Shown here in pieces: positions 1 through 9,506 of a DNA stretch of 64,000 bases. The DNA is from Candidatus Saccharimonadota bacterium (lineage in GTDB: Bacteria > Patescibacteriota > Saccharimonadia > Saccharimonadales > UBA4665), in assembly GCA_028286345.1 (NCBI GenBank), contig JAQBRT010000001.1, forward strand, positions 372,001-436,000, given 5' to 3'. How positions within the stretch are numbered: position 1 is the stretch's first letter; every line of letters starts with the position of its first letter. The notes under the pieces are model-generated. The model was given only the letters and a program-made list of their open reading frames with translations, made no database searches and was not told the DNA's origin. The position numbers and the translations under genes are program-made.

Positions 1-96
1 TCGCTTCATCATGTTCTGGTAGCGACGGCAACTTATTAGCAATATGTTGAGGCGCTATCTGTTAATGAACTATAAAAAAAGTCTTGCAGTCTAACC

Positions 97-1521
97 ATGA
101 GCATGTTACGATTTACTCGGAAGTTACAAAAACAAAATTCAACGATGAAATACCTACCAATTAAACGATATAGCTATGCGATTACCGCGACACTCTTGTT
201 GCTGAGTGTCTTTTTCCCGCTTTTTAAGCCTGTACACGCTGGCGCATCCCAGTTAACCTCCCGTCGTATTACGATGAGTGACTCTGGTGCAAGTGGCCAA
301 GGTATATCGGGTGTTGGTGGTGGTGCTAGCGTGCAATACCAAGTTGCCTTTACCTTAACGACCAATGTTGACGCCCTGGTCATCGACTTTTGTGCCAACA
401 CGCCAATCATTGGCGACAACTGTAACGCTACCAGTGGTAGCATGAGCCTAACTAGCTTTACGGCTGCAAGTGCTGCCCTGACAACCGCACCAAACGATGC
501 CGGCCAAATCCGTAACTGGACATCTGTAACAGCCAGCCAATACCGAATCACCCTTGCTAAAGGTACGGGCGCCCAAGCAACTAGTGCCAGCCAGGTCTTT
601 ACCATCTCTGGTATTACCAACCCAAGTACCCGGGGTTCATTCTATGCCCGTATTTACACATATACAGCTGCTAACGCTGCTAGTTACTCCAGCCCAACTT
701 CGCTCGGAACCTATAGTGACTACGGCGGTATAGCCCTAGCAATCAACCAGATTATTCGTATCACGGCCCGAGTCCAGGAAACACTGTCATTCTGTGTCAC
801 CGGTTTGAACCCAAGCCTATGGACAACCAAAGACTGTACTGACGCCACCGCCACAGCTACGGCACCGTCCCTTGTGCTAGGGCATGGTACGCCAACGGCG
901 ACGTTGGATGCCAGTCAGGACGACTCCGGAACAGTGTTCTCGCAGTTATCGACAAATGCTTCTAGTGGCGCCGCGATTGCCATGCGCAACAATAATAATG
1001 CCAACTCTTGTACTAACGGTGGCTTGAGTGCCGACTTTGGCCAGACCTGTGCTATTCCTGGTGTTGGTTCGACTGCTGCGCTGATCGTCCCTGGTATTGC
1101 TAACTTTGGCCTCTACGTATGGAACAGTGAAGCTGCTGATGCCAGCAGCGTCGGTACCGTTGCGCCAGCCGCACTCTATCGCACCACTGCGCACACGACC
1201 TTTACAACGACTGCCGGTGCCAGCCTTACAGCCTTCACCTCAGCCGCCAGTGCTTCTTCGGGTTCAAACAACTCAGGTGATATTTTCCCAGATGCCACTA
1301 ATGTATTTTATGGCATGGATGCCTCAACCGGTGGCGTAACCCCATCAGCTGTCTCACCATACAACAACGTCCTGACGACCTTTGGTCACGTCGTTGCCGC
1401 TTGTACCGCCCCAGTCTATAAGATCAATAATGCCTACACCTTTACGGCTACAGCCGCACTAACTACGCCAGCCGGTATCTATACCGCAAACCTCGACCTA
1501 ATTGCCACCGGTACGTTCTAA
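97..1521 (+). CDS. Secreted protein of unknown function, Cys-containing, paralogue of the next gene
   Basis: I recognise no family. Residues 17-49 form a signal peptide (basic MKYLPIKR start, hydrophobic ITATLLLLSVFFPLF, cleavage near VHA-GAS), so an internal ATG at 145 is a good alternative start. The mature protein is rich in Ser, Thr, Ala and Asn with beta-type spacing and scattered Cys residues (for example DFCANTP, SFCVTG, KDCTD, NSCTNG, AACTAP) that could form disulfides outside the cell. There is no C-terminal anchor. It shares a pattern with the next gene: a Cys near 'FCxN/S-DxP', a 'NPSxxGSFYxRI' segment and a 'SDYGGIAxAI' segment. It begins a run of four exported proteins ending at 4601, which suggests one surface structure. 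Certain as a gene; function unknown. Confidence 0.85.
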   Translation: MSMLRFTRKLQKQNSTMKYLPIKRYSYAITATLLLLSVFFPLFKPVHAGASQLTSRRITMSDSGASGQGISGVGGGASVQYQVAFTLTTNVDALVIDFCANTPIIGDNCNATSGSMSLTSFTAASAALTTAPNDAGQIRNWTSVTASQYRITLAKGTGAQATSASQVFTISGITNPSTRGSFYARIYTYTAANAASYSSPTSLGTYSDYGGIALAINQIIRITARVQETLSFCVTGLNPSLWTTKDCTDATATATAPSLVLGHGTPTATLDASQDDSGTVFSQLSTNASSGAAIAMRNNNNANSCTNGGLSADFGQTCAIPGVGSTAALIVPGIANFGLYVWNSEAADASSVGTVAPAALYRTTAHTTFTTTAGASLTAFTSAASASSGSNNSGDIFPDATNVFYGMDASTGGVTPSAVSPYNNVLTTFGHVVAACTAPVYKINNAYTFTATAALTTPAGIYTANLDLIATGTF

Positions 1522-1533
1522 GGCCTCCCGTCC

Positions 1534-2598
1534 ATGAAGTGGGTGACGCGCCACACTCAGCGGCCAACGCCAGCTATGCTGCTTGGTTGCGGGCTAGTGA
1601 TTGTAGGGTTAGTGCTCAACCTGCTTTTTGGCTCTGTCTCGGGCGCTCAGCTCGGCAACCGTAGCCTAACGCTCAGTCATAACCAGGCCTCGGCCCAATC
1701 GGTTTACCGGGCTGGCTTTACTACTGTCAGTAATGGTCTGCTGGGATCTGTTACCTTTGAGTTCTGCTCAAATGACCCATTCCCCGAAGACCCCTGTACG
1801 GCACCAACTGGCTTAGACGTAAGTGCTGTAACTTTGACTGACCAGACGGGTGCCACAGGCTTTACCATCGGCGGCGGCACAGATGCCAATCACATTATGT
1901 TAACGCGAGGCCAGCAAAATTTGGTACCAACCCCAGTAGTCTTTACGTTTGATGGCGCAGTTAACCCATCATCTCCAGGCTCATATTTTATGCGTATTCA
2001 GACATTTGCCACGAGTGATGCTAGTGGTACTGCTAGCGACTATGGGGGGCTGGCATTTGCCATAACTAACGCCATCTCAGTCAGTGCCGAAGTTCCACCG
2101 TACCTTATTTTTTGTACCGCGATTACTATATCCGGGCTTAACTGTGCCAGTGCTATTGGCACTAACTTTGATTTTGGTGAACTATCAGCCAAACATGCAA
2201 ACAGCGGGTCGTCGCAGATGCTGGCGGCCACTAATGCCCTCAATGGATATAGTATTACAATGGGCGGCCTCACGATGACTAGTGGTAACAATGCGGTAAA
2301 TGCCCTAACGGCCAGCGATGTTTCGCGGCCGGGAACTTCGCAATTTGGCCTCAATTTAGTACCCAATGTCAGTCCAAACGTTGGTTCTACCCCTAGTGGG
2401 CGCGGTGTTGCAGCGCCTCTGGCTAACTATGCGCAGCCAAACTTTTATCGTTTTGTGAGCGGGGAAACGCTGGTCAGCAACCCAACGACAGACGATGTCC
2501 GGCTATTTACAGTCAGTTATATTATCAATGTGCCGATCACCCAGGCCCCAGGGGTGTACGCCAGCACCATAACTTATGTCGCCTTGGCAAACTTCTAG
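1534..2598 (+). CDS. Secreted protein of unknown function, paralogue of the preceding gene
   Basis: 354 residues, 12 bases after the previous stop, so probably co-transcribed. An N-terminal hydrophobic segment (about residues 15-37, MLLGCGLVIVGLVLNLLFG, then SVSGA) is a signal peptide or anchor. The mature part repeats features of the preceding protein: an FEFCSNDPFPEDPC segment, 'NPSSPGSYFMRIQTF', 'SDYGGLAFAI' and a later FC...LNC pair. It is shorter than its paralogue (354 versus 474 residues). Both may be subunits of one extracellular assembly, given the DUF916-like and PKD-domain anchored proteins that follow; this is an inference from order alone. Some internal TTG/GTG codons could also serve as starts. 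Confidence 0.82.
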   Translation: MKWVTRHTQRPTPAMLLGCGLVIVGLVLNLLFGSVSGAQLGNRSLTLSHNQASAQSVYRAGFTTVSNGLLGSVTFEFCSNDPFPEDPCTAPTGLDVSAVTLTDQTGATGFTIGGGTDANHIMLTRGQQNLVPTPVVFTFDGAVNPSSPGSYFMRIQTFATSDASGTASDYGGLAFAITNAISVSAEVPPYLIFCTAITISGLNCASAIGTNFDFGELSAKHANSGSSQMLAATNALNGYSITMGGLTMTSGNNAVNALTASDVSRPGTSQFGLNLVPNVSPNVGSTPSGRGVAAPLANYAQPNFYRFVSGETLVSNPTTDDVRLFTVSYIINVPITQAPGVYASTITYVALANF

Positions 2599-2648
2599 CG
2601 CTTTGCTAGTATTAATGTAATAACTACAAAAAGAGGAAATAATATACA

Positions 2649-3668
2649 ATGACTGGCTACCGCGTACGAACCGCACTTATGGCTGTGGGGTTGGCAGCGC
2701 TCGTCTCTTTAGCAAATGTCTCTGGCGTCAGTGCAGCAACTGCGTCTAAAGCACCTGGTGCTGGTAACGGACTTCGGGTATCACCGGTGCGAAGCGATAT
2801 TACAATTAACCCGGGCAAATCCCAGGTTATCAACATTACAGTCAACAATATTACCTCGCAAGACGCCTACTTTCAGGTTGTTGCCAATGACTTTACTGCC
2901 AGCGCCGATGAAACCGGCAACCCGGCGATTGTCTTTGACACCTCAAAGCCAGTTACGGCTCACAGCCTCAAGCAGTTTGCCCAGCCGGTACAGCCATTCC
3001 TGCTGCATTCAGGTGAGCAAAAGTCTATCGCCGTCACTTTTAAGGTTCCGGCTAATGCCGTGGCCGGTGGCTACTATGGTGTGATCCGATTTGCACCAGC
3101 AAACCCCGACGGTAGTACCAATAAAAACCTGAGCTTGGCCGGTAGCGTTGGTTCACTAGTACTTCTAAAAGTTCCAGGCAACATTAAAGAACAGCTCAGC
3201 ATTGCTAGTTTTGATATCCGCGACAGTCAAAACCGTACCAGTAGCTTCTTTACTACAAATAAGAACCTAAACATCGTAGCTCGTTTCCAAAACCTCGGTG
3301 ACATCCAGGACCAGCCGTTCGGTAAGGTAATTATTAAGAACCACAGTGGTCAAACGCTCGGCTCCTACGAGATTAACAATAGCGACACCCCTGCAAACGT
3401 CCTGCCAGATAGCATCCGCCGTTTCACCATCCCCATCAAAGGTATTGGCAGTTTTGGGCAATACAAGGTTGAAGGAAACTTTGGCTACGGTAACGGTGGC
3501 CAGCTGCTAAGTGCCAGCACAACGTTCTATGTTATCCCGGTCTTGCTGATTGTGCTATTTGTGGGCATTGTAGCCGTTTTGGTCTTCTTGATCTTTGGCC
3601 TGCCACGAGTAATTGCAGCCTACAACCGCCGGGTTGTTGACCAATCACGCCACGGCCGCCGCTACTAA
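2649..3668 (+). CDS. DUF916-like (WxL-interacting type) membrane-anchored surface protein
   Basis: 339 residues. A signal peptide at residues 1-29 (VGLAALVSLANVSGVSAA) is followed by a two-part Ig-like body: 'LRVSPVRSDITINPGKSQVINITVNNIT' and 'KSIAVTFKVPANAVAGGYYGVIRF' resemble the N-terminal part of DUF916 proteins, which in Firmicutes work with WxL surface proteins. A C-terminal transmembrane helix (about 297-320, VLLIVLFVGIVAVLVFLIFGL) is followed by a short basic cytoplasmic tail with RR pairs. An AAGAGGAAA purine stretch lies 6-17 bases before the ATG as a ribosome binding site. Family assignment is by eye and moderately sure; the partner proteins would be the two secreted paralogues upstream, as inference. 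Confidence 0.78.
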   Translation: MTGYRVRTALMAVGLAALVSLANVSGVSAATASKAPGAGNGLRVSPVRSDITINPGKSQVINITVNNITSQDAYFQVVANDFTASADETGNPAIVFDTSKPVTAHSLKQFAQPVQPFLLHSGEQKSIAVTFKVPANAVAGGYYGVIRFAPANPDGSTNKNLSLAGSVGSLVLLKVPGNIKEQLSIASFDIRDSQNRTSSFFTTNKNLNIVARFQNLGDIQDQPFGKVIIKNHSGQTLGSYEINNSDTPANVLPDSIRRFTIPIKGIGSFGQYKVEGNFGYGNGGQLLSASTTFYVIPVLLIVLFVGIVAVLVFLIFGLPRVIAAYNRRVVDQSRHGRRY

Positions 3669-3713
3669 CTCTTGGCTCGGCCGCCGATTAAGGTTATGCT
3701 TAAGTAAATTACT

Positions 3714-4601
3714 ATGAGTCGTTTTGTGCGAAATTACTTGGTTTTGGGCGTCAGTATCATGGTCGCCGGGCTAGCTCTTGCTGCGGGCACGGCTCAAGCT
3801 GCAAATTATCCCCCGCAGCAGGAATCCGGTTCGATTGGCCTAGAAGGCAAAATCTCCACCGAACCCCCTAAACAAGGGGCCACTATCACCACGCCAAATA
3901 ACGGCGCTGTCTTTACGACCCTGCCGATTACCATCAACGGCCTCTGCCCTCAAGGCCTACTTGTTAAAGTCTTCTCCAACAACGTGTTTATTGGCTCAGC
4001 CAACTGTACAAACGGTAACTATTCGATTCAGACAGACCTGTTTAATGGTGTTAACCAGTTAGTAGCCCGGGTTTACGATTCCCTTGACCAATCTGGCCCG
4101 GACTCTAATACTGTAGCGGTCACCTTTAACAGCCCGCAGTTCCAGGGAGACGTTGAACAGCTATTTTTAACGAGCATTTATGCCCGGCGCGGCGCACCTC
4201 CTAGTTCAGAGATTCTCTGGCCGATTATTTTAACTGGCGGTATTGGCCCGTACGCCATCAGCGTTGACTGGGGTGATAACTCTACGCCGGATCTCCAAAG
4301 CCAATCCTTTGCGGGCACTTTTAACATTAAGCACACCTACAAAAACTCCGGCATCTACAAAGTAGTTATTAAAGTCACGGATAGTAAGGGCAATGTGGCG
4401 CTACTGCAGGTTAGTGCCATCGCCACCGGCGCTGTCAGTAAGGTCGATAGCTCTAAAGAAGGCAGTGCGACCGTCGTAAAGACTATTGTCATCTGGTGGC
4501 CACTAATTTTAATGGTTCCGCTAATTGTTGCCGCCTACTGGCTCGGCCGCCGTAGCGAACTCTATTCGCTCCGCAAAACCCTCGAAAATAGCCGCAAATA
4601 G
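3714..4601 (+). CDS. Membrane-anchored surface protein with Ig-like and PKD domains
   Basis: 295 residues. Signal peptide at 1-29 ending AAGTAQA-AN; an Ig-like domain around 55-140 with one Cys pair (GLCPQG and SANCTNG); a PKD-type domain around 155-235 with the typical 'SVDWGDNS...FNIKHTYKNSGIYKVVIKVTDSKGN' pattern; a transmembrane helix around 255-275 (IVIWWPLILMVPLIVAAYWLG) and a short basic tail. PKD domains usually mediate protein or polysaccharide contacts at the cell surface. The protein at 10721 has the same domain order and is a clear paralogue. Last of four exported proteins in a row. Confidence 0.85.
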   Translation: MSRFVRNYLVLGVSIMVAGLALAAGTAQAANYPPQQESGSIGLEGKISTEPPKQGATITTPNNGAVFTTLPITINGLCPQGLLVKVFSNNVFIGSANCTNGNYSIQTDLFNGVNQLVARVYDSLDQSGPDSNTVAVTFNSPQFQGDVEQLFLTSIYARRGAPPSSEILWPIILTGGIGPYAISVDWGDNSTPDLQSQSFAGTFNIKHTYKNSGIYKVVIKVTDSKGNVALLQVSAIATGAVSKVDSSKEGSATVVKTIVIWWPLILMVPLIVAAYWLGRRSELYSLRKTLENSRK

Positions 4602-4637
4602 GGCAATTAAGCTAAAATTTGATAAAATAGTACATAT

Positions 4638-5678
4638 ATGTCTAAAAAAGTATTCGTCGGTATGTCCGGTGGTGTTGATTCGTCGGTAACTGCAGCCCTC
4701 CTAAAAGAGCAGGGCTATGATGTCACGGGCGTCTATATGAAGAACTGGAGCCAGGACCTACCGGGCTTTACGTGCCCATGGAAAGAAGACTACCAGGACG
4801 CCAAGCGTGTGGCGGTGCAGCTCGGCATCGACTTTAAGATGTACGACTTTGAGAAAGAATACCGTGACAAGGTCGTAGACTACATGGTCGACGGCTACAA
4901 GGCCGGCTACACGCCCAACCCGGACATCATGTGTAACCAGGAAGTTAAGTTTAAACTATTCCTGGAGGCCGCCCTGGCCGACGGCGCCGATATGATTGCC
5001 ACTGGCCATTACGCTAGGATCCAGGACGGCTCATTGCTGGTTGGCGTTGATGGCAACAAGGACCAGTCGTACTTTTTGTACCGGGTTACCGAGGATGCAC
5101 TTACCAAATCACTGATGCCGATTGGGGAACTCGAAAAACCAGCAGTGCGTGAGCTGGCCAAGAAGTTCGGGCTAGCTACTGCTGACAAAAAAGACAGCCA
5201 AGGTATCTGCTTTGTAGGTAAGGTCGGCATTAAGGACTTTTTACTGGCTGAACTGGGCGTGCAGGAGCACGGTGCGATTGTTGACCAGCATGGCCGCGCC
5301 ATTGGCGAACATGATGGCGCACTGTTTTACACCATAGGCCAACGCCACGGCCTGGATGTGGGCGGCGGTCTGCCGTACTACGTTGTGGGTAAAGACATGT
5401 CTAAGAACGAGGTCTATGTGACCACTGAACTCAACGATGAGCGCCTGTGGCGCCGTGAGCTGGAGCTTACCAGCTTGCACTGGATTAATGGCGTACCGGC
5501 GTTAGGGGCACTCAAAGTCCGTACCCGTTACCGCGCGCCGCTCGTTGACTGTGAGCTGATGATTAGCGGCGATAAAGCCGTTTTGAAACTGGCTGAAGAT
5601 ATCCGGGCTATCACACCAGGACAATCGGCTGTGATCTACGACGGTGACCGCTGCCTAGGCGGCGGTATTGTTATCTAG
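4638..5678 (+). CDS. mnmA: tRNA-specific 2-thiouridylase MnmA
   Basis: MnmA makes 2-thiouridine at wobble position 34 of tRNA Lys, Glu and Gln. The 346-residue product has the PP-loop SGGVDSS at 10-16, the family's 'YMKNW' and 'TGHYA' segments, and the two catalytic cysteines in CNQEVK (Cys99) and GICFVG (Cys191). The C-terminal part (IGQRHGL, then the beta-barrel region) is complete. A -10-like TAAAAT at 4623-4628 ends 9 bases before the ATG, so the leader is very short. Its 3' end overlaps the convergent metallophosphoesterase gene by 8 bases. Confidence 0.97.
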   Translation: MSKKVFVGMSGGVDSSVTAALLKEQGYDVTGVYMKNWSQDLPGFTCPWKEDYQDAKRVAVQLGIDFKMYDFEKEYRDKVVDYMVDGYKAGYTPNPDIMCNQEVKFKLFLEAALADGADMIATGHYARIQDGSLLVGVDGNKDQSYFLYRVTEDALTKSLMPIGELEKPAVRELAKKFGLATADKKDSQGICFVGKVGIKDFLLAELGVQEHGAIVDQHGRAIGEHDGALFYTIGQRHGLDVGGGLPYYVVGKDMSKNEVYVTTELNDERLWRRELELTSLHWINGVPALGALKVRTRYRAPLVDCELMISGDKAVLKLAEDIRAITPGQSAVIYDGDRCLGGGIVI

Positions 5679-7542
5679 TCGAGGGTTTAGTAGCTGGTGC
5701 TCCAGCTGACTGGACGCTTAGGCTGGTTGGGTCATATTGGACCAGGTAGCTCAGTGGTTCGGTTAATGGCGTAACTTTGGCTGGCATCGGCTGCAACTTG
5801 AGCTGGCTAACCGATAAATCTTTGTGGCTGACAATATTAATAAAAAATTCCGGCTGTTTAGTCTCGTTATTAAAGATAAATATTGTGACAGGTGCGTCCC
5901 GGTTGATCGGGGCGTATTCGGTAAATTGGTCGTCGCCAACGCCGCTCGAAGTGCCTTGGTTGAAGATATATTCACCGCCGTAATTGGCAAAGATGCTTTG
6001 GCGGTGCAAGTGACCACTAAATGCAATGCTGGCGCAACGGCGCACTAGGCTGGCGTAGCTGGCTTTTTTATCATGGCTAAGCTCAATTGGCGCAATGCCA
6101 TTCTTTTTAGTAGCAGCACAGGCGGCATCTGCCAAGCTGGAACCCTGCTTGGCGATGGCTTTATTCTGGTCTTCTGGGCTATTGGGCTGTATTGGGGTAT
6201 TTGCGACGCTTTGGCGAGGGTCTGGGCTGCCAACAAATGTCAGGCCGTCGACTGTGGCAGTGAAGTTATTGCTTGAATCAAGCACACTGATTGGGCTGTG
6301 CTTTTTGCCGTTCAGGAGTTTATAGCTAATGCTGCGCATGTCCGGGGCGGTGCGCTTGGTGGAATCATGGTTGCCCATAACAGCCACCATATCGGTACCT
6401 TCTGGGTTATTACTGGTGGGTTTTAGGGCATCGCCGAGCGTGCTTATACAGTCGCTTTCGTAAGGCAGGGTGCCGGTACTAACTTCGGTATCGCCAGCGT
6501 TAATAAGGATTTTGACACCGAGGTTGTTGATAATAACTGGTAGCACGGTTTGCATCCAGCTGAGGTTGCAATGAATATCGGCAACAACGGCCGTGGTAGT
6601 GTAGTTGGGATTATTTAGGTAATTGGCAAAAACAGATGGGCTCAATTCTTTAATGCGCTCCGAAGTATTTTGGGCCACTGTGGCATTTTTGCGGTCTACA
6701 CCATTGATAAAATTAATGGCTTGCTCACCGCCATTATTAATAAGGAATTCGGCGGCTGTGCCATAGACTGTCGCACCGCGCAGGTCTTTTTCATCCAAAG
6801 CCACAACTTGTTCAGACACTGGCACGCCGCCATGGCTTTCTGGGATGGTTCGCTGCAAGGCATTCAGCGACAGAGTAGTGCCTAGAGCCATGATGCCCAA
6901 GCAAGCTGCCGCCTTTTGCAGGCGGCGCTGCTTTGGGGTGAACTCGAATAACGGATGGTGGCCCACAAGGGATGCAAGCGTCTCTATGATATGTGGGTCT
7001 TTAAAAACGCCAGCAGCTTGCAGGGCCTGCATATGCTTTTCTACTTTTTCTTCGTGGACACGGCGGCGTTTACGGGTGAAGGATAGTGCAAATACGCCGG
7101 CTTCAATGGCTAAACCTTCGCCAGCCGTGGCTACGAGCGCCCCAGTAATGGTATTCTTGCGGATTGCTTGAACAACTGGCTGGCGGATCGCCTTGTCTGG
7201 GTTGTGTTGTAGTGCGGCGTACTCTGTTAACTGCTTGCGATTGGGGTTTGCAATAGTAATGTGTTGGCCAAAGCTGACCTTAACTGACGTGTGGCCAATA
7301 AGAGGCAGTGTAGAGTGGATTTGCGGCAGGTCAAAACCACCAGCCACCCCAAGGTCAACATTAGATGTTGAACCAAGCTGTGGCGTTACTTCTGGCGTAA
7401 TACCAGGGGCAATTTCAACTTTAGCAGGGTGCGTTAAGCCCATAATTGCACCAGTTACCGGTGGTGTTAGGGCGGCGGCGCCCAAGAGGGCACCTTCGGC
7501 TATTCTCAGTGCATTCTGTTGCCAGCTTCGTTCCATTGGCAA
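5671..7542 (-). CDS. Membrane-associated calcineurin-like metallophosphoesterase
   Basis: 623 residues from a TTG at 7542; an ATG two codons later (7536) is an alternative. The C-terminal half carries the metallophosphoesterase signature in order: ADIH (about 321-324), GD-x-E (350-353), GNHD (390-393) and GHLH (510-513), so a two-metal phosphoesterase active site is likely. The N-terminal half has three hydrophobic segments (about 13-35, 131-153, 210-228) and a basic RKRRR stretch, a fusion I do not recognise. Substrate unknown. It is divergent from alaS across about 70 bases and convergent with mnmA. Topology would decide whether the enzyme faces in or out. Confidence 0.85.
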   Translation of the reverse strand: MPMERSWQQNALRIAEGALLGAAALTPPVTGAIMGLTHPAKVEIAPGITPEVTPQLGSTSNVDLGVAGGFDLPQIHSTLPLIGHTSVKVSFGQHITIANPNRKQLTEYAALQHNPDKAIRQPVVQAIRKNTITGALVATAGEGLAIEAGVFALSFTRKRRRVHEEKVEKHMQALQAAGVFKDPHIIETLASLVGHHPLFEFTPKQRRLQKAAACLGIMALGTTLSLNALQRTIPESHGGVPVSEQVVALDEKDLRGATVYGTAAEFLINNGGEQAINFINGVDRKNATVAQNTSERIKELSPSVFANYLNNPNYTTTAVVADIHCNLSWMQTVLPVIINNLGVKILINAGDTEVSTGTLPYESDCISTLGDALKPTSNNPEGTDMVAVMGNHDSTKRTAPDMRSISYKLLNGKKHSPISVLDSSNNFTATVDGLTFVGSPDPRQSVANTPIQPNSPEDQNKAIAKQGSSLADAACAATKKNGIAPIELSHDKKASYASLVRRCASIAFSGHLHRQSIFANYGGEYIFNQGTSSGVGDDQFTEYAPINRDAPVTIFIFNNETKQPEFFINIVSHKDLSVSQLKLQPMPAKVTPLTEPLSYLVQYDPTSLSVQSAGAPATKPSTR

Positions 7543-7600
7543 TCACTGTACCACTTTTATTTTGTATATGCACAAGCGCCATATGCTCCTCCTCATCTGT

Positions 7601-7606
7601 TATAAT
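7601..7606 (+). promoter_or_regulatory. -10 box of a leaderless alaS promoter
   Basis: A perfect TATAAT ends 7 bases before the alaS ATG at 7614. Transcription would start at or within a base or two of the start codon. There is no Shine-Dalgarno sequence in the gap (TACCGGG). A clear -35 is not visible. Confidence 0.6.
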
Positions 7607-7613
7607 TACCGGG

Positions 7614-9506
7614 ATGAATGCGCAACAAATCCGCAAAGCTTATTTAGACTTTTTTGTTGAACGTGGCCACTCCGTGATCCCGCGCGCCCTTTTAGTGCCG
7701 CAAAACGACCCAACCACGCTGTTTACCGGCTCCGGCATGCAGCCATTAATCCCATACCTGCTTGGCGAGCCGCACCAAAATGGTAACCGTTTAACTGATT
7801 CGCAGGCCTGCCTGCGTGCCCAAGACATTGAAGAAGTTGGCGACAACCGCCACACCACTTTCTTTGAAATGCTCGGCAACTGGTCGCTTGGCGACTATTT
7901 TAAAAATGAGCAGATCGACTGGATGTTTGAATTCTTAGTCGACGTCGTCGGGCTCGATAGCAACAAGTTATACGTCACCTGTTTCATTGGCGCGCCAGAG
8001 TTCGATATTCCTAAAGACAATTTCTCGGCCGAAAAATGGCAAAAGTTATTTGAGTCTAAAGGCCTGCAAGCTGATATTGCTGACATTGGTTCCGAAGAAG
8101 ATGGTTACAACCGCGGCATCAAACCCGGCGAGCGGGTGTTTTACTACGATGGCAGCAAGAACTGGTGGAACCGTGGCAAGACTGGCCCCGAAACCACACC
8201 GGTTGGTGACCCTTGCGGCCCAGACTCCGAAATGTTTTATGACTTTGGCACGCCGCACGATACCAAGTGGGGAGAGCACTGCCATCCAAACTGTGACTGT
8301 GGCCGCTTTATGGAAATTGGCAACAACGTTTTTATGGCCTACCGCAAAGTGGATGCCGGCAAGTTTGAGCCGCTAGAAAAACCAAACATCGACCACGGTT
8401 CAGGTTTGGAACGCATCGCTGCAGCCGCTATCAATAATCCCGACGCCTTCAAAATCAGCTTGCTGTGGCCAATTATCGAAAAGCTGGAAACAATTTCTGG
8501 CAAAAACTACGATAGCAACTTAGCCAGCATGCGCGTCATTGCCGACCACCTGCGTGCCGCGACTTTCTTGGCTGTTGATGGCGTGATTCCAAGCAACAAA
8601 GAGCAGGGCTACGTCATGCGCCGCTTGCTGCGCCGCGCCATCCGCTTTGCCTTTGAGCTTGGCGTTGAACAAAACTTCCTAGAACAGGTCGTCCCGATTA
8701 TCGCTGACCTCTACAAAGACGACTTCCCAGAGGTGGCCGAGCAGCGCCAGCATGTTATAGACATCCTTGTAAAAGAAGAGAAAGTTTTCCGCCAAACCCT
8801 CCGTGCTGGTGTTAAAGAGTTCGCCAAACTGTCAGCCGATGGCTTTAACGGTGAGGTTGCCTTTAAGCTCTACGATACTTTTGGCTTCCCGGTGGAACTC
8901 AGCCTCGAAGAAGCCTATAAACAAGAAGTAAACGTACCAGAAGATTGGCGCGCGCAGTTTGACGCCAAGATGACCGAGCAGCGCGAGCGCTCCCAAACCG
9001 CCAGCAAAGGCACCTTCAAGGGTGGCCTTGGCGGCCAAACTATGCAGCACAAGAAATACCACACTGCCACACACCTGATGTACCAAGCGCTGCGCCAGGT
9101 TCTCGGCGACCACGTCGTCCAGAACGGTTCCAACATTACTGAAGAACGCCTACGGTTTGACTTTAGTCACCCAGAAAAAGTCACCCGCGAGCAACTCGAT
9201 GAGGTGGAAAAAATCGTCAACGAACAGATCAGCAAAGACCTCAAAGTATCATTTGCCGAATACCCCACCAAGGTTGCAAGGGAAGAGATGGGCGCCCTCG
9301 GCCAGTTTGGTGATCGTTATGGCGAGACCGTCAAAGTCTACAAAATGATTGCCGACGGCGCCGACAAACCATTCAGCTTTGAAATCTGCGGCGGGCCACA
9401 TGTTGACCACACCCTGCAGCTCAGTGAAGAGAATAAAACGTTCAAGATTATAAAAGAAGAAGCCAGCTCAGCCGGCATCCGCCGGATTAAAGCGGTTCTT
9501 CAGTAG
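7614..9506 (+). CDS. alaS: Alanyl-tRNA synthetase, compact form without C-Ala domain
   Basis: Charges tRNA-Ala. The reading frame is open from 7446, but the protein begins at the ATG at 7614 (MNAQQIRKAYLDFF, the standard AlaRS start), preceded by TATAAT. The class II catalytic and tRNA-recognition domains fill residues 1 to about 440. The editing site is present: HTATH at 483-487 and CGGPH at 592-596, the four metal-ligand positions. At 630 residues it is about 240 shorter than a typical AlaRS. It ends right after the editing domain, so the C-Ala domain is absent, and the linker between catalytic and editing domains is also shorter than in E. coli. The 3' end overlaps the next gene, on the other strand, by 20 bases. 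Confidence 0.96.
   Translation: MNAQQIRKAYLDFFVERGHSVIPRALLVPQNDPTTLFTGSGMQPLIPYLLGEPHQNGNRLTDSQACLRAQDIEEVGDNRHTTFFEMLGNWSLGDYFKNEQIDWMFEFLVDVVGLDSNKLYVTCFIGAPEFDIPKDNFSAEKWQKLFESKGLQADIADIGSEEDGYNRGIKPGERVFYYDGSKNWWNRGKTGPETTPVGDPCGPDSEMFYDFGTPHDTKWGEHCHPNCDCGRFMEIGNNVFMAYRKVDAGKFEPLEKPNIDHGSGLERIAAAAINNPDAFKISLLWPIIEKLETISGKNYDSNLASMRVIADHLRAATFLAVDGVIPSNKEQGYVMRRLLRRAIRFAFELGVEQNFLEQVVPIIADLYKDDFPEVAEQRQHVIDILVKEEKVFRQTLRAGVKEFAKLSADGFNGEVAFKLYDTFGFPVELSLEEAYKQEVNVPEDWRAQFDAKMTEQRERSQTASKGTFKGGLGGQTMQHKKYHTATHLMYQALRQVLGDHVVQNGSNITEERLRFDFSHPEKVTREQLDEVEKIVNEQISKDLKVSFAEYPTKVAREEMGALGQFGDRYGETVKVYKMIADGADKPFSFEICGGPHVDHTLQLSEENKTFKIIKEEASSAGIRRIKAVLQ

Noticed and set aside
7446-7613. Upstream extension of the alaS frame by 56 codons
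   Set aside because: It overlaps the metallophosphoesterase start and lies upstream of the alaS -10 box; AlaRS proteins begin at MNAQQIRKAY-like sequence.
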